From Hofstenia miamia (taxonomy: Eukaryota; Xenacoelomorpha; Acoela): a stretch of 64,000 bases of DNA. The position numbers were made by a program, and so were the translations under genes. Shown here one piece after another: positions 10,928 to 25,625 of this stretch. How positions within the stretch are numbered: the stretch's first letter is position 1; each line of letters starts with the position of its first letter. Under the pieces are notes generated by a model. The model was given only the letters and a program-made list of their open reading frames with translations, made no database searches and was not told where the DNA came from. The DNA is taken from assembly GCA_004352715.1 (NCBI GenBank), contig SCFE01000103.1, forward strand, positions 121,586-185,585, in the 5' to 3' direction.

Positions 10928-11476
10928 TATAAACAGCTATTCTCCATTCACAAAAAATAGAATTTCTAATTATGCACAAGGTGGCACTATTAGCAGGTTT
11001 TGATAAAAATTCAAGAAATAGCAAAAGCCAAAATCTATTTAGAAAATTTTTAAAACATGTTTAAATCTTTTAATATAAATTTTTAATTTATAGAACAACT
11101 TAAAATTTGATGAATCTAAAATGAGTGCCTACAAACCAGCAATATCTGGGGAATTAGTTTAAGTTTCTTACCACAGATAAAATTTCATGTTTTACGGCCT
11201 GTCATTGGTAAGAAATTCTAGTTATTTGTACCAAATCAATAATGCATTGTTAGCTGCTAAACTGATGATTTTACTAATTAAACAAGAACTGCTATAGCAT
11301 AATCATGTCCTGGAAATATACAGTCAACTTATATTTTTTAAGCAAATGGTTTATTGGATGTGAATGTTGATTTCACTTGTTCAATTACACATTTCACTCA
11401 CTTCAAAATCCCATGCTAATGATGCTACTTCTTTTTTTTGTTTATAAATTTGTTGCCAATCTGAGATATGATGCAT
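10928..11476. other. No recognised gene
   Basis: AT-rich spacer between two hAT-like elements. It ends with the 8-bp target duplication TGATGCAT (11469-11476). Confidence 0.5.
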
Positions 11477-11528
11477 CAGAGTTGGAACCGGCTGGAAATT
11501 TTAAGGCCGGGCCGGTAGTTGTACATTG

Positions 11529-11559
<31 letters not shown>

Positions 11560-12364
11560 AAAATCAGTTTTTACACATGGCGATACATATAGCTGATATT
11601 GCACAACGCCAATTTCAATTTATTATAACTATATTTCTAGCAAAGCACAATTTTGATATTTTTATAACTTTAATCCGCTGTTTTCACTTTCAGTGAATGA
11701 AAAATTGTGAACGTTTTAGTTTTGATTTAGTTAGTTTACTTTGCATGATAGTTAAAATATATAAAACATTGGTGCAGAATTTGACCTTGCTTAGCATTGA
11801 ATAACTTATAAGTACATAAATAAAACTTAAGTAATATTTCTCTAAAACTAAATATAGTTGCTCGTTTAGTAAGATGTGTCAATTGATATTTGTATCAGAA
11901 TGTCTGCTGCATCCTTCAAATTTGTTTTGAGCGTCCCCTTCCAACAATTTTAAAATACAAGGGTTCCAGTTGCTTTATTTGAATGAGGTCTCTCAAATTT
12001 CAAGCGTAAATCTTATACATTATTATATTTGCATTATAAACAGGTTCTTTTTTTATTATTATTAGTAAGTTCCATTGAAAGCTGAAGTAAAATTACTTTA
12101 TCAAAAAGCAGAACAACTCCGTTTGTAGCAAAATTTAGGAGAGATTCCAGAATGTAAAAATTATTATTCGAATTGCAATATTGTAAATTACTCATACTAT
12201 AATTTTTTTTCGAACTTTAGATTTTCATAGAAATTCCTCCCAAACTAAACAAAGTATTATTTGTTTATAATAACATAAAACAAGAATATTTTTATAATTT
12301 TGGCCGGTAATTTTACCGGCCTTTCATGAAATTTAAAAGCGGCTGCAGGCCAGTTCCATCTCTG
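11477..12364. mobile_element. hAT-like MITE, long copy (888 bp), perfect 8-bp TSD
   Basis: The element starts CAGAGTTGGAACCGG and ends CCAGTTCCATCTCTG. The reverse complement of the end is CAGAGATGGAACTGG, so these are terminal inverted repeats. It is flanked on both sides by TGATGCAT (11469-11476 and 12365-12372), a perfect 8-bp target duplication characteristic of hAT transposition. It has no open frame of note. Near the right end a GGCCGG…CCGGCC pair makes a second inner inverted repeat. A shorter sibling lies at 29520-30086 and shares most of the sequence from about 11825 onward. Confidence 0.8.
11529..11552. repeat. (TA)12 microsatellite
   Basis: Pure TA dinucleotide run inside the long hAT-like MITE. 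The short sibling copy lacks this part. Confidence 0.9.
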
Positions 12365-12784
12365 TGATGCATATGACGCAACAATATTTCCAATTAAAGG
12401 TTTACGGTGCAAAATAGTGATGTTGTTCTAATGTAAAATAGCTATTAGCTTATGGCATGCAAGGATTAACCATCTTCAATCTGACACAGTGATAAAAACA
12501 GTGCGTATGTAATTTTTGGTTCTTGGAAAAAAATTTCTGTTGTATTTGTGTGATGTTCTGATTCAAAATATTTTTGTGAAGAGCCGCATTATTCTACTGC
12601 GATGAAGTTAAACATCTAACCAGAGTTGTGAGCAAGTAGAAGAATTGGTCCTGACCCATTAAAAACTGTTAAGATTCTGACCCAATCCACCATGCCATGA
12701 ATAAAAGATGTTAACAATTAATTTGCATTAAATACTCTATTGATTTTTCGAAACATGAGTTTCTCAACAGTTTTGAATTATAAT
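12365..12784. other. No recognised gene
   Basis: AT-rich spacer between the hAT-like MITE and a Ty3 family A element. Confidence 0.5.
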
Positions 12785-12839
12785 CGTAGCATAATATATA
12801 AAAGAACAAAAGAAGAAATTATATGTCACAAATCGAGCG

Positions 12840-13353
12840 ACTGTTAACACTCAGTTCGAGAGGTGGATCCTAACCTAAATACAACTTACTTTCACACATT
12901 ACAAAAGGCCTTCCAGAAAATAAGACAACAGTTTGAAATCAAATGTGACGTAGATGACAAGTTGGAAAAGATGATTAGAAAGCAGCAGACATTCAGGTAA
13001 TGCTGGAAAATAATTCAAGGATATAGGAAAAGGCAACATGGAACATGCAAAATGCATCAAACTGGAAAACAAGAGAACAATCACAACCTAGATCTTCACA
13101 GGCAACTAGTGTAAAGAAAAATGACAATTCATTAAAATAAATACACGAGATGGACAAACTAAAAAAGTCAAGGAAAGGATGTTCTGTGCTACAACTGTGT
13201 ACAGAAGGGACACAGGAAACCTGAATGTAAGAAGTCAATAAATATGATCAAACATGGAGACGCATATTTTGATGATGAAGATATTTTAAATTCTGAGTAC
13301 AAAACGTTATCTGAAATTGATGGAAATGAAACAGCCAAGGAATTGGAAAACTA
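12840..13353 (+). pseudogene. gag remnant (capsid end and CCHC knuckle), family A copy 1
   Basis: Frames change, but the sequence aligns by eye with gag of the other copies: LTLSSR, then FEIKCDVDDKLEKMIRK-like coding near 12930-12980, then a nucleocapsid knuckle CYNCVQKGHRKPEC (CX2CX4HX4C, 13187-13228). The region ends with the acidic tail and a GAA AAC TAA stop at 13345-13353. Gag would form the particle and bind RNA. The protease frame follows in -1, as in the sibling copies. Confidence 0.65.
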
Positions 13354-13359
13354 AAGGGA

Positions 13360-13701
13360 GTGCTGACTCAAGAAAACTGTGCACCAGTTATGATATTAAC
13401 TAATCTACACAACGTCAACACAATTACAGTTGTGATAAATGGAGTAATGACTAAAGCTACTATTGACACAGGTGCAGTGAAATCGATTATAATGGACGAG
13501 TGTGCGACAAAATTTGGATTTATGAGAAAAGAACTACTGAAAACGCAAAACAGATTAATAAATGCATCAGGCGAATATATTGACATGAAGGGAATGCTGG
13601 AACTGATAACAATGAGGATAGCAAATAATACGTTTGAACAGTCATTAATTGTAGTTGACACTCACAAGAATATGCTGCTGTATGAGACGACTTTCTTTTG
13701 A
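13360..13701 (+). pseudogene. Retropepsin-like protease, family A copy 1
   Basis: An open frame of 113 codons contains [19 protein letters not shown], the aspartic protease active-site block with an intact DTGA, and later NMLLYETTF, where sibling copies read SLPYEVILGNDFL. The copy is broken shortly after that point. The enzyme processes Gag-Pol as a homodimer. Of the family A copies this is the only one with an unchanged DTGA. From about 13740 degraded sequence continues to PSSICM near 13915, where a deletion joins it to the integrase. Confidence 0.65.
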
Positions 13702-13924
13702 AGAACAAATGCGTCATAAATTATGGAAATAGAACCATAAGAGGAAGAAGAACAACTAGAAGAGAACATTCTATTTGAACTGATAGAAGACATCAGATTA
13801 CAACATTACCACTGGAAAATGCATGCAATCAAGTGTGAAAGGGAGATAACAGCAGAGATCATAATATACAAACAGGAATCAACACAAAATTAATCTCAAT
13901 GCCTTCAAGTATCTGTATGGATAC

Positions 13925-14870
13925 CAATATCTATTAGTAATGGTGGACAATTTCATGAGATACACGAAGATGGTTCCCATGAAAAACACAACCACCAAAA
14001 AACAGCAAATATCATACTGAAAGAGTGGATATTAAAAATAGGTCCAATGGAGATGATAATTACAGACAAGGGACCACAATTCAAAAGTGCATTGTTTCAG
14101 GAACTTACCAAATTGCTTGAGATTGGAAGTGAGCAGACAACAGCATATCATCCACAAGCAAACAGAGCAGTAGAAAGACTAAATCAAACCTTGATAAAAT
14201 TAATAAGAGTAGTCACATCAAGGATAGGCGGAAATAAATGGAGAGAAGTCATACAAATGGTTGAATATTTTTCCAACACTTCAGTGCACTCAACTACAAA
14301 AGTAACCCCATTCAAAGTGATGTATGGAAGAGAAGCAAAACACAACTATCAATGCAGTTCTCGAATTACTCACAGAAATTGGACAATCAGTTCATGAAAC
14401 AGCTTAAACAGCAATTCATGAGACAATGTGCCACAATATAAAGAAGTTGGTGATGAGACAGCAGCATAATTATAATCAAAAGATATATGGGCACATGCAT
14501 AAGGTAGGTGATAAAGTCTACATGTTTACACCTATTAAGATGAATGACATAAATCAGGTATGAAAATTGAAAACTATATGGTCAGGACCATATACAATTA
14601 AAAAAGTATTAAATAATAATGAATATGTATTAAATAATGACAGGACATTACACTTTCAAAATTTGAAAAGAGCAATAACTGATATCAAGGGAGCAACCCC
14701 AGATGAAAATGCAAAATTTAAATTTATATAGAATAATGGAGAGAAGAGGTATGAAATGGACAAATTGGATAGCCTCCAGAAGATGAATTTGAGGAGGAAT
14801 TTCAACATGATGTCCAAGACAATGAAATGCCACCAAGAGTAATGCCTAGAAGGGCAGTGTAAAACCATAT
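13925..14870 (+). pseudogene. Integrase and pol C-terminus, family A copy 1
   Basis: The sequence enters at YLLVMVDNFMRY, i.e. after the first catalytic aspartate. It continues with MIITDKGPQF (second aspartate) and AYHPQANRAVERLNQ (catalytic glutamate). The best open part is 14047-14397. Then come a frame change, GHMHKVGDKVYMFTP and a basic tail, ending at a stop near 14860. The zinc-binding HHCC domain and the first D of the DDE triad were removed by the same deletion that removed RT. The call is firm by motif order and by alignment with the better copy at 47348-49574. The ORF3 region starts within a few codons of its end. Confidence 0.75.
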
Positions 14871-14875
14871 AAATT

Positions 14876-17800
14876 ATAACCCTGAAACATGGGACTTACA
14901 TTTAATAACTCAGTTTAGGAAAGCACCAAAACAATGTCAAAAAGCACCATGTGCTCCACAGAATGTAAAAAAAGATATCAACAATAGATTGTGAGAAACT
15001 TCACCCCTATTTTATTCTGAAAATAAAAATGGTATACAATGCCTATGAAAAACTATCCCCAAAAACATGAAGTCACATAAGGAAACAAATGAAAATGGAA
15101 GAAACAAACTCAACAGCAGTGCTTGACAAGGAGAATCGCCCAATGGTTATTACAATCATTAGCTATCCACAAAGGATGAATGAAACACTAGAGACCATAC
15201 TTCAAAAGCACTGTACATATCAATTTTAGCAACAATTTCACACTGATGGATGTGCAGAATATCATCATATCAAAAAAAAATCACCAAAATAGAGCTGATT
15301 AATCTTGATAAAGACAATTTAACAATCATCCACATAATTAAAGACTAATAATTCAACAGCAAATTGGAGAAGCATTTGCAGCAAACATTAAAGATCACAC
15401 AACAAAACAAAGTTCAAATAGTAATTATAGCAATCACAACACTTCAGGAACTACCGCAGTTTCTTTATGACATGAGTATGCAAGTGCAAAACATATTCTT
15501 AAAAGAAAAATCACATGACAAAAGATGATATTTCAATTAATCAAATTGGACTTACAAATAGATTATTGGGGAACAGTGTACAGACTGATGGTTGAACCTT
15601 GGATCGCCATAGAACTATATCAGCAAGTCAAGAAAATCAAGTTAACTACCACAGCAGAAAACATAGGAAGAATTACACAATTGCACATCAAATGCAGCAT
15701 AAATCAGAGCCAAGAACATTTGCGAGAAATACAAGAAACCTGGAAAAACATGAATGTCACTAAGACGACAGAAGAAAAGTGGCTGAAAATCAACATCAAG
15801 GCACCTTCAAAGAAATACCACAATTTGGTGGAGATAGTGCTACAGGAACTCAACAAGGCATACAAACTCAACACAAAGAAAAACTTTAAGACATGCATAT
15901 TTGATGAAATAGATGCACCAGAAATCAGATATTGGACAACAATATGGATACTAGCAATTCACCTAACACAACATGAGAATATAAAATTACTGATATTGAG
16001 AAAAATGAGAATGAAGTTAAGCAAAGAGAGAACGTATGAAATCACGCTCTCACCAATTAATACCACTACTAAAAACTGGATGTTAAAAGGAAACATAGAG
16101 AAATTCGTGTTCCCAGAGAAACAGGAAAAACCAGTGCAGACGGCACAGAAAAACATTCTAAGAATCATCACAGAAAAATATCCGATGTGCAAGGTGACAA
16201 TGGTTATGATTACCAGTGAAACCAGGATCTGCCTGAATGAGCTATCTTTATTTGATGATGTGACACAAAAGTATATATGGGGTGTGACATTGCACCAAGT
16301 TACGCCAAATGGAGGAGCAACCATGGATTACCACCAAACAACTAATCTAACAGAAAATAGCAAACACAGTTGACATAGTAGAAGCAATAAGAATGAAAAA
16401 TATTGGAGAAATAATCACTAAAGAGACAAATTGATTCAGGAAGGACAATCCTAGATGCTCATTCCTAAAGATAATAAAAAAGATGGAGGAAATGTCAAAA
16501 GAAGGAATAGTAAAACTGGTGGAGATATTGGAAATAACTACAAAAATGCAATCAGAGATGAAACTAGAAGATGAATTACTCACATGTACTAGTGTAATAC
16601 TCTTGGCAAAAACACAGGAGCACATGGACAGGATAAATATGGAGAAATGGGGAAACATAAGTCCTGCAAACACAATTGAATGGGTTGACACAGAAGATAA
16701 AAGATATCTAGTGGAAATAAAAATCAGACAAGAAGAAACTGAGATAGAAGCTCAGAACTACCAAATAACTAGAGAAAATCACACAGTCACAACAATGAAG
16801 TTGTTTATGGAAGTGTTCACAAAAACAGAATTGGCTGAAATATTAAAGCCATATAATCAATTGGCAGTAGATGCAGAGTGCATTACATTGAGAATCAAGA
16901 TCAAACCAAATATGACACTAAAACTGAGAAAAGGAGGATTAACCCCGAAATTCTGGGAAAACTGCAGGATGCCAAGATGAATTATCTGGTGAAAATAGGA
17001 ATGGCAACAGCGCCAATAACATCAGGAGATTATCAAACAATTGAAACAGATAGAGGACAAGATCCTCAAATGTACCCCACTGAAGACAGTCTTGATACCT
17101 ATGCTATTATCCAGATGGCGTCTACCAAAAGATAGAAGAGTGGCAAAGGGATTCATACATGAATTCAAAACTTATACAAATACAAGACAAAAGGCAAAAC
17201 AACTCAGAAGCATACAAAAAGATGAAGAAAATAATGATTTGGGAAGATAACAAGGAAAGAATATACATGGAAGGAACTATAACCCTGTATGAGCTATACA
17301 CAGAAGGTGAACCCATACACATAAAATTCCAAGAACTAAGGAAGGAGATAGAAAAATATCATTAAAAACAATCATGCTATTCTCAGGAGTTAACGACATT
17401 GTATGGATGGATGTATGGGATAAAGAATACTGATATTACAACGTATCAAAGAGAGTTGAAATAATTATGGTGATTTGAATGAACAAAAACAACCTGAAGA
17501 AGTCACGGAAAAAGACGTCAAAAATAACATTAGTTTTTTCTACAAAGATGTTGAAAATATGAAAAGTCTTCTCAACATATTCAAAGTCTTCTATCCAGAA
17601 AGCAGGTTGAAAAAGGAACTTGCTCATACAAGCAGAGCAGAAGCGTTAATGACACTGATGATTGACTTGAAAGGATTACAACTATACAAAAAGTTCTACC
17701 TGATATTCAAACAGAAGATAAATGAACTAAGACAATAACATTGATTACTGAGTCACTACAAATCACGAAAATAATCAAGTATGCAAACACAATTACAGCT

Positions 17801-17939
17801 GAAAAGAAGCTGTCCCCAAGCTTACTAAACAGCTAGAATTCACAGAAATAACATGGGAGGAACCGCAAGCAGAAACACTCATTAAAAATTCCTACACACC
17901 TGTACATGGAGAATGAGCCATCCTAAAATCAGCGCAAGC
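14876..17939 (+). pseudogene. ORF3 of Ty3 family A, copy 1: unknown 3' protein
   Basis: A third coding region of about 3.06 kb lies between the integrase and the 3' LTR. I do not recognise its family. It is spread over several open pieces (notably 15525-16373, 16483-16980, 16878-17365 and 17475-17738). Conserved blocks shared with the minus-strand copy at 57006-60661 are, in order: YNPETWDLHL; HPYF...YNAYEKLSP; NRPMVITIISYP; DNLTIIHI; DLQIDYWGTVYRLMVEPW; EEKWLKINIKAPSKKYH; NKAYKLNTKK; CTPLKTVL; ERIYMEGTITLYELYTEG; MLFSGVNDIVW; YANTITAE; TPVHGE. The product would be roughly 1000 residues. No signal peptide or clear membrane segment is seen, which argues against a classical envelope. GVND resembles block III of SGNH hydrolases, but no convincing GDS block or DxxH was found, so I do not claim an esterase. 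Confidence 0.6.
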
Positions 17940-17940
17940 T

Positions 17941-17949
17941 GAGGGGGCA
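17941..17949 (+). promoter_or_regulatory. Polypurine tract, family A copy 1
   Basis: GAGGGGGCA directly precedes the TGTAGC start of the 3' LTR. It is the expected primer for plus-strand DNA synthesis. The minus-strand sibling has a matching GAGGAGGGTG at 56991-57000. Confidence 0.7.
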
Positions 17950-20900
<2,951 letters not shown>

Positions 20901-20944
20901 AAGGACAACTAGATTATAATAATAATATTAATCTAGTTGTCCTT
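20901..20944. repeat. Perfect 16-bp hairpin
   Basis: AAGGACAACTAGATTA (20901-20916) and its exact reverse complement TAATCTAGTTGTCCTT (20929-20944) flank a 12-nt AT loop. With one bulge the stem extends by a few more AT pairs. It could be a degenerate MITE tip or an extruding palindrome. Nothing suggests a structural RNA gene. Confidence 0.7.
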
Positions 20945-23935
20945 GTTATATTGTAAAACAATTCATTAGTATTAATTGTTTAGCATCTACATTTGTTGTA
21001 ACCAACAGGCAAAATCAACTTTTTCGATTTCCCAGTACGTGTTTTTGTCCTACCTGTCAACAACAGGTTACCACTGAGATTGAATATGTCAACGGATTAA
21101 TGACATGGGTGGTGTGCCTCACTATTGTTCTCCTGGGGTAACACTTTAACAAATTTTTATTTAAAAATAATATATCTCTAAATTGTTAACAGAATGTATG
21201 TGAACTTCTGTTGCAGTAATATATAGCAATGCTGAAATAAAATAAAGGTTGGGAACTTCTTAGCAGATTTATTGGGTTCAATTGATGGATTACATTTATC
21301 ACTAATTTATAATGCACCCATAATATTTCTTGGAAGTAGTATCAGATAAAACTATCAAAATGAGGTGCAAAAACTTTTTGGTCACTCAATGCAACAAAAA
21401 TATGTGCACCTCTAATTATCTTGATGACGGATTTTAATTTGAAATAGAAAGAATTATTCCTTTTTACACGATGTTATATTTGATAGCTGTTCTATGTATT
21501 ATTATCTTTTTTGACTTGAAAAAGTTTAATTTTGACCAAAAAAAATTAAAATTTTACCTAAGAAAGTCCAATTTTGACCTATCATAATTACCCAAGAATA
21601 TTAATTGTATAAGGAGTATTTCCTAATTTTAAAAAGGTTATGCCAAACTTAAAGCGAAAACCTCCTTTTTCAGACATATTTTTAGTAGTAGTATAGTGCG
21701 GAATGTTTATAATTTTAATACATTTATTACCTGTCAGAAAATATCTTACAATGAAAACTAATTTCAACATTTGAATCACTGTATTGTGCCAGTTGAACTG
21801 TAATGTGCTGAGCAAGATGTTGTTCGCAATCTTAATAGATAATTTTTTTAAACATCACCAGCAGATTTTAACAATCCATAATGTCAAATAATTGTTTCTT
21901 TCGAATAATATAGATTTTTGTTGATGCTGTTAGCCCTATGAATAATATTTTGATCTTTTATGCTTTCCTTAAATAATAATACATATTTTTATGAGATTTT
22001 ATCCATTTTTCATTATTTTGAATTATTTGCATAATGAAAAAAACTTTGACCATGTTTGGCCCTAAAAATTTCAGTCTATTTGTATATTAATTTCAGAGGT
22101 GGTTTCAGCATTTTCATGCAAAGTTTTAGTGTTTTTCAAATTTTGAATTCATTGATTTATGGCTGCCCTGAAAATTACATATAGCCATTACTTTGCTAAT
22201 TCATCATGAAACTCACTTTCTGCAAGAAGATTTTTCATTTAGTTTATTGAATTTTTAAGTAAACCACCACTTGAGATATGAACCAACAGCATAATCATCT
22301 TATTCACAATTTTAGAGGTTGGTTTGGATGCTGTTTGCTTCCCTTTTTTATTGACTCCTGCAAAGATGTTGTGCATTCATGTCCTAACTGCAAAAACATT
22401 ATTGGAGCATATCGTCCATTATCCTAAGCAACTGCACTCAATACACTCTTGTAAATATGTATATTTATGGACATGCGGATACATATTACTTAATGCATTG
22501 TTAAAATATAATTGTAAAAAATGCAATACAGTTCATAGTTATATTTTTGTTCAACACAGAATTTTAAGTAGAAAAATAATATTTTATTATTTTAGAATCA
22601 TTCAAATTAGGCTACCTTCATTTCAAAATTACTATAATTTTGCAAATATTCAATATTTGAAATATTTATTAATTCGCAAAAAAGTTAGTAGCGAACATCC
22701 CAGTAAACATAGAACTGTCATAATGACGTCGCTGAACGACATAATAACGGCACTAAAATGACATTACAAAACAACATCTTTTCTCAATAAAACGACAAAC
22801 TATCAATAAAAATGCAGTTTTAAAAATTTATCTTCAAATTGTCATAATACTAAAATTATTCTTATTTTTAAATATTTTTTGCTAGACGGAATTATACACC
22901 GCCACTAATCCGCACTATAAACGCCACTCAAACAATTCAACTGGGATGTGTGTTAATTGATTCCATGAAATCATATTAGATAAGTTATAAGCAATCTTTT
23001 ATTATACAAAGATGGAAAACATTTAAATAAGAAAATTGCGATGAAACCATAACTAGAAGTTGACAAAATGTAAGTTTATATGCTTACTAAGATGCATAAA
23101 ATATAGTTTTATAGTGAAGTATAATGATTTTAAAAAGCTGACAAAATTCCAAAATTAAATAAAAGGAAATTCAATTTATATCAAACACAAAAATGTGTAA
23201 ATATTATAAGATAATATACTATATTGAGCATAGTTGGGACAGTACTAAACTTACCGAATACCTACTGTCAAGAAGGAACGTGGTATTTGGAACAGCGATT
23301 TGTGAAGAGACTATTTTGGGTTAATGAATTTTAAAAAATGAGTAGCCGCATTGTTATCATTGATTTCTTTAAATAGGGAGGGGTGCAATTTCAAAAATTT
23401 GAAAAATCTCCATGTCTACCCTTCTAAATTTATGTAGTAGCATATGAAAAGTGAGAAAACGATGGAATTTTAAATATTAAAGCAGTGTACTCTTTGTACA
23501 TACCCTCTGAAGATCGTATGTTTTAGGGTTTTTTCTCATTTACATTGTTTGTCACAATGCGTTTCAAACTATGAAAATCATGTGCGATTTTTTAACACTT
23601 TAAAAAAGAACAAAGTTATAAATATGTCAGTAATATAAGATAAAAATTCAGACAATTGCTTGCAATTCAGTAAGTGGTAATTCACTTGATTGGAGTCAGT
23701 AAATTCCCAAAATACCTATGCACATAACTACTAAACAAATATTTCACACTATTTCAATTATCAGTTTTCACACCATCATTATTGTACAATTTGTATCCTA
23801 GCAATCAATTACCAGAAATATATATATATTAATACTATGCTCCATGTGAAAAAAAACCTGATAGATGAGAGTCTCCTTTTCTTTTTTGTCGACGCTACTC
23901 TATCCCATCGATGCGTGTTAGGGGCTGGCGGTATG
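20945..23935. other. About 3 kb without recognised gene
   Basis: AT-rich. The longest open stretch (22324-22761, 145 codons) has irregular Ile/Lys/Tyr-rich composition and no motif. No repeat ends or RNA genes were recognised. Confidence 0.4.
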
Positions 23936-24275
23936 AATGTTTTGGAAGTCAGTTCGGTTCGGTTTGGTTAGGTATCACTCCAAATAAGCGGTATTGGATC
24001 GGTCTCGACATGCCTATGCATTTTTATATATATGTATATATATATTATTACATCGGTGAAACAAAGCGACATCTTCAAAATCGGGTTAATGAACACCTAT
24101 CAGGGCATTTAAATTCCAAAATTTATGCTCACCAACATCGAGCAAACATCAATAATTTTAAGATCATTATGAAAACAACGAATACTAAGATTTCTGAAGA
24201 ACTAATTCTTAAGAACTCGCATAAACAGACTAATGAATATACAAAGCACACCAACATTTTGAATATCTTTTAGTG
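23936..24275 (+). repeat. 340-bp direct repeat X (left), Penelope-derived
   Basis: This block begins AATGTTTTGGAAGTCAG and ends GAATATCTTTTAGTG at the edge of the left LTR of the element at 24276-28480. The same block recurs at 28481-28820 right after the other LTR, with five base changes and two 2-bp indels by my count. It includes the GIY-YIG coding fragment below. Confidence 0.85.
24046..24273 (+). pseudogene. Penelope-like GIY-YIG endonuclease fragment (copy in X)
   Basis: The frame reads YYIGETKRHLQNRVNEHLSG, which contains the YIG strand, the conserved arginine of the first helix and EH, then HQHRANINNFKI and, in SEELIL, the metal-binding glutamate typical of GIY-YIG nucleases. The frame ends NILNIF plus stop at 24273. 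The preceding GIY half is replaced by a TA-rich simple repeat, so only the C-terminal two thirds of the domain survive. In Penelope-like elements this domain sits at the end of the RT protein and makes the nick used for insertion. The sister copy at 28592-28806 has a late frameshift. The remnant at 1431-1753 is a different, more diverged lineage. Confidence 0.65.
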
Positions 24276-24425
24276 TGATGAATGTTTAATAATGATAAAC
24301 ATTTGGTGAGAAACACAACATTCATGCACAAGATAAAATTGTTTAATAAATCTTCCGCGCTACAATTCTCTCTATGATTACCGGTGTTTACACTACAATT
24401 TAAGAACCGTATACAACATGCAACA
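24276..24425 (-). repeat. 3' LTR (150 bp) of the mag-like element
   Basis: On the minus strand it starts TGTTGCATGT and ends CATTCATCA. It differs from the 5' copy at one position of 150. Confidence 0.9.
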
Positions 24426-24436
24426 TCTTCCCTCCC
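24426..24436 (-). promoter_or_regulatory. Polypurine tract of the mag-like element
   Basis: GGGAGGGAAGA on the minus strand, directly upstream of the TGTTG start of the 3' LTR. It is the expected plus-strand primer. Confidence 0.85.
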
Positions 24437-24504
24437 AAAAAGAGAAAAAAATAAAAAAATAAAAAATAAAAAGAATAAAATAAATAAACTCAAATTTTAT
24501 TGAG

Positions 24505-24985
24505 TTAGTGAGTTTCGAGGGTATAGTTATTATTCCTTGTAATTATGGTGATATTTAGGATTTTACGATCACGAAGTCTGTTTGCAATATTATTGCATTG
24601 CTGATCTTCACGATGTAATACTGTTTTTTCAGGAAACAAGGATTCATCATCATCACTGTCATAATTAGAAACCTGGTTATTAGGAGAGTCTTGTGATGGT
24701 GTAACCCCAGCACTCTGGTTGGAGCACCTAGCATCTTTAACTTCTTCATTAGTAAATCTGAATTGAGAATTCGAACTAATAATAGGTTTATCATTTTGCT
24801 GCCTTAACAGCACTGTGTTACGCCCCAAGGGCATGATGAACGGCTTCCCTTCGTAAGTAACATCATCGTTAGTGCTTCTCCGATAACAAGCATCGTTAAT
24901 TGGGCTCCGTAAGTTCTTGCCGAAAACTAGTTCAGCGGGAGCAGTAGCAGATCCACGTGAAGGAGTGGTACGAAGGTTAAAAGAA
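24505..24985 (-). pseudogene. Pol C-terminal tail of the mag-like element (after frameshift)
   Basis: After a one-base frame change near 24985, pol continues as FRTTPSRGSATAPAEL and VFGKNLRSP, the usual sequence after the integrase core, then MPLGRNTVLLRQQ and an acidic, polar tail (DSDDDESLF) ending ETH plus stop at 24505. Its role would be the integrase C-terminal domain and tail. It is open over its whole length, and the frameshift is what separates it from the core. Confidence 0.7.
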
Positions 24986-25625
24986 TTCTCTGAAGGTACG
25001 AATCAATAGCACCAAGATGAGGACTCCACAGCTTCAATGAACTCTTTATTGTTTGAACCATGCGTTCAGCCCGGCCATTTGAAACTTGATGACGAGGAGG
25101 TGAGAATTTCTGTTCACATCCAATGCCTTTCAACCAATCGTTGAGTTCCATACTTCGGAATTCGGCTGCATTATCGCTTACAAGTTGCGCTGGTACACCA
25201 AATGTTGCAAAGATTCTTCGCAATGTACTTTTTACTGTTTCAATTTTTCTATTTGGAAGAATGTGACACTCTGGCCAGCCAGTGCATGAATCTACAACAA
25301 TGAACATATATTTATTGGCTATTAGCGATGACTCTGCAAAGTCCATGTGAACTCTTTGGAATGGCAAATATGTGGTCTCCCATTTGTGGGTGGCGTCAGT
25401 TATTCGGTAGGATTCCTTTTCCATGCATTTGTTGCAGCTTTCAATGAACCGCTTAACTTGATTATCCATACCCGGCCACCAACAATTTCGTCGAAGGTAA
25501 GCAATGGTTCTGTTGAACCCAAAATGTCCACTGTGCGCAATTGAGATACATTTGTCACGAAGAATTGCAGAAACAACATATTTATCTCCTCTCATTAGGT
25601 ACTTATTAACTATACTTAGTTGAGA
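24927..25625 (-). pseudogene. Integrase of the mag-like element
   Basis: It continues in the same frame after the TAG at 25626-25628. The HHCC zinc domain is visible as HSGHFGFNRTIAYLR then CWWPGMDNQVKRFI and CNKC. The DDE triad is complete: MDFAES (D), VSDNAAEF (D) and NGRAERMVQ (E). The frame is lost after ILLTF, where the partner frame reads FRTTPSRG (near 24985), a one-base deletion. The enzyme inserts the cDNA into the chromosome. With the stop upstream and the frameshift inside, this copy is inactive unless the stop is read through. Confidence 0.85.

Noticed and set aside
15959-16324. Hydrophobic minus-strand frames opposite ORF3 (also 16347-16691, 57029-58777)
   Set aside because: Antisense shadows of the AAA/GAA-rich ORF3 coding strand. 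Their apparent membrane character comes from complementing Lys/Glu codons.
14876-17939. ORF3 as a classical retroviral envelope
   Set aside because: I see no signal peptide, no membrane anchor near the C-terminus and no furin-like site in either copy. Position alone is not enough.
22324-22761. 145-codon plus-strand open frame in AT-rich DNA
   Set aside because: Ile/Tyr/Lys/His-rich irregular composition typical of chance frames in AT-rich sequence, and no motif.
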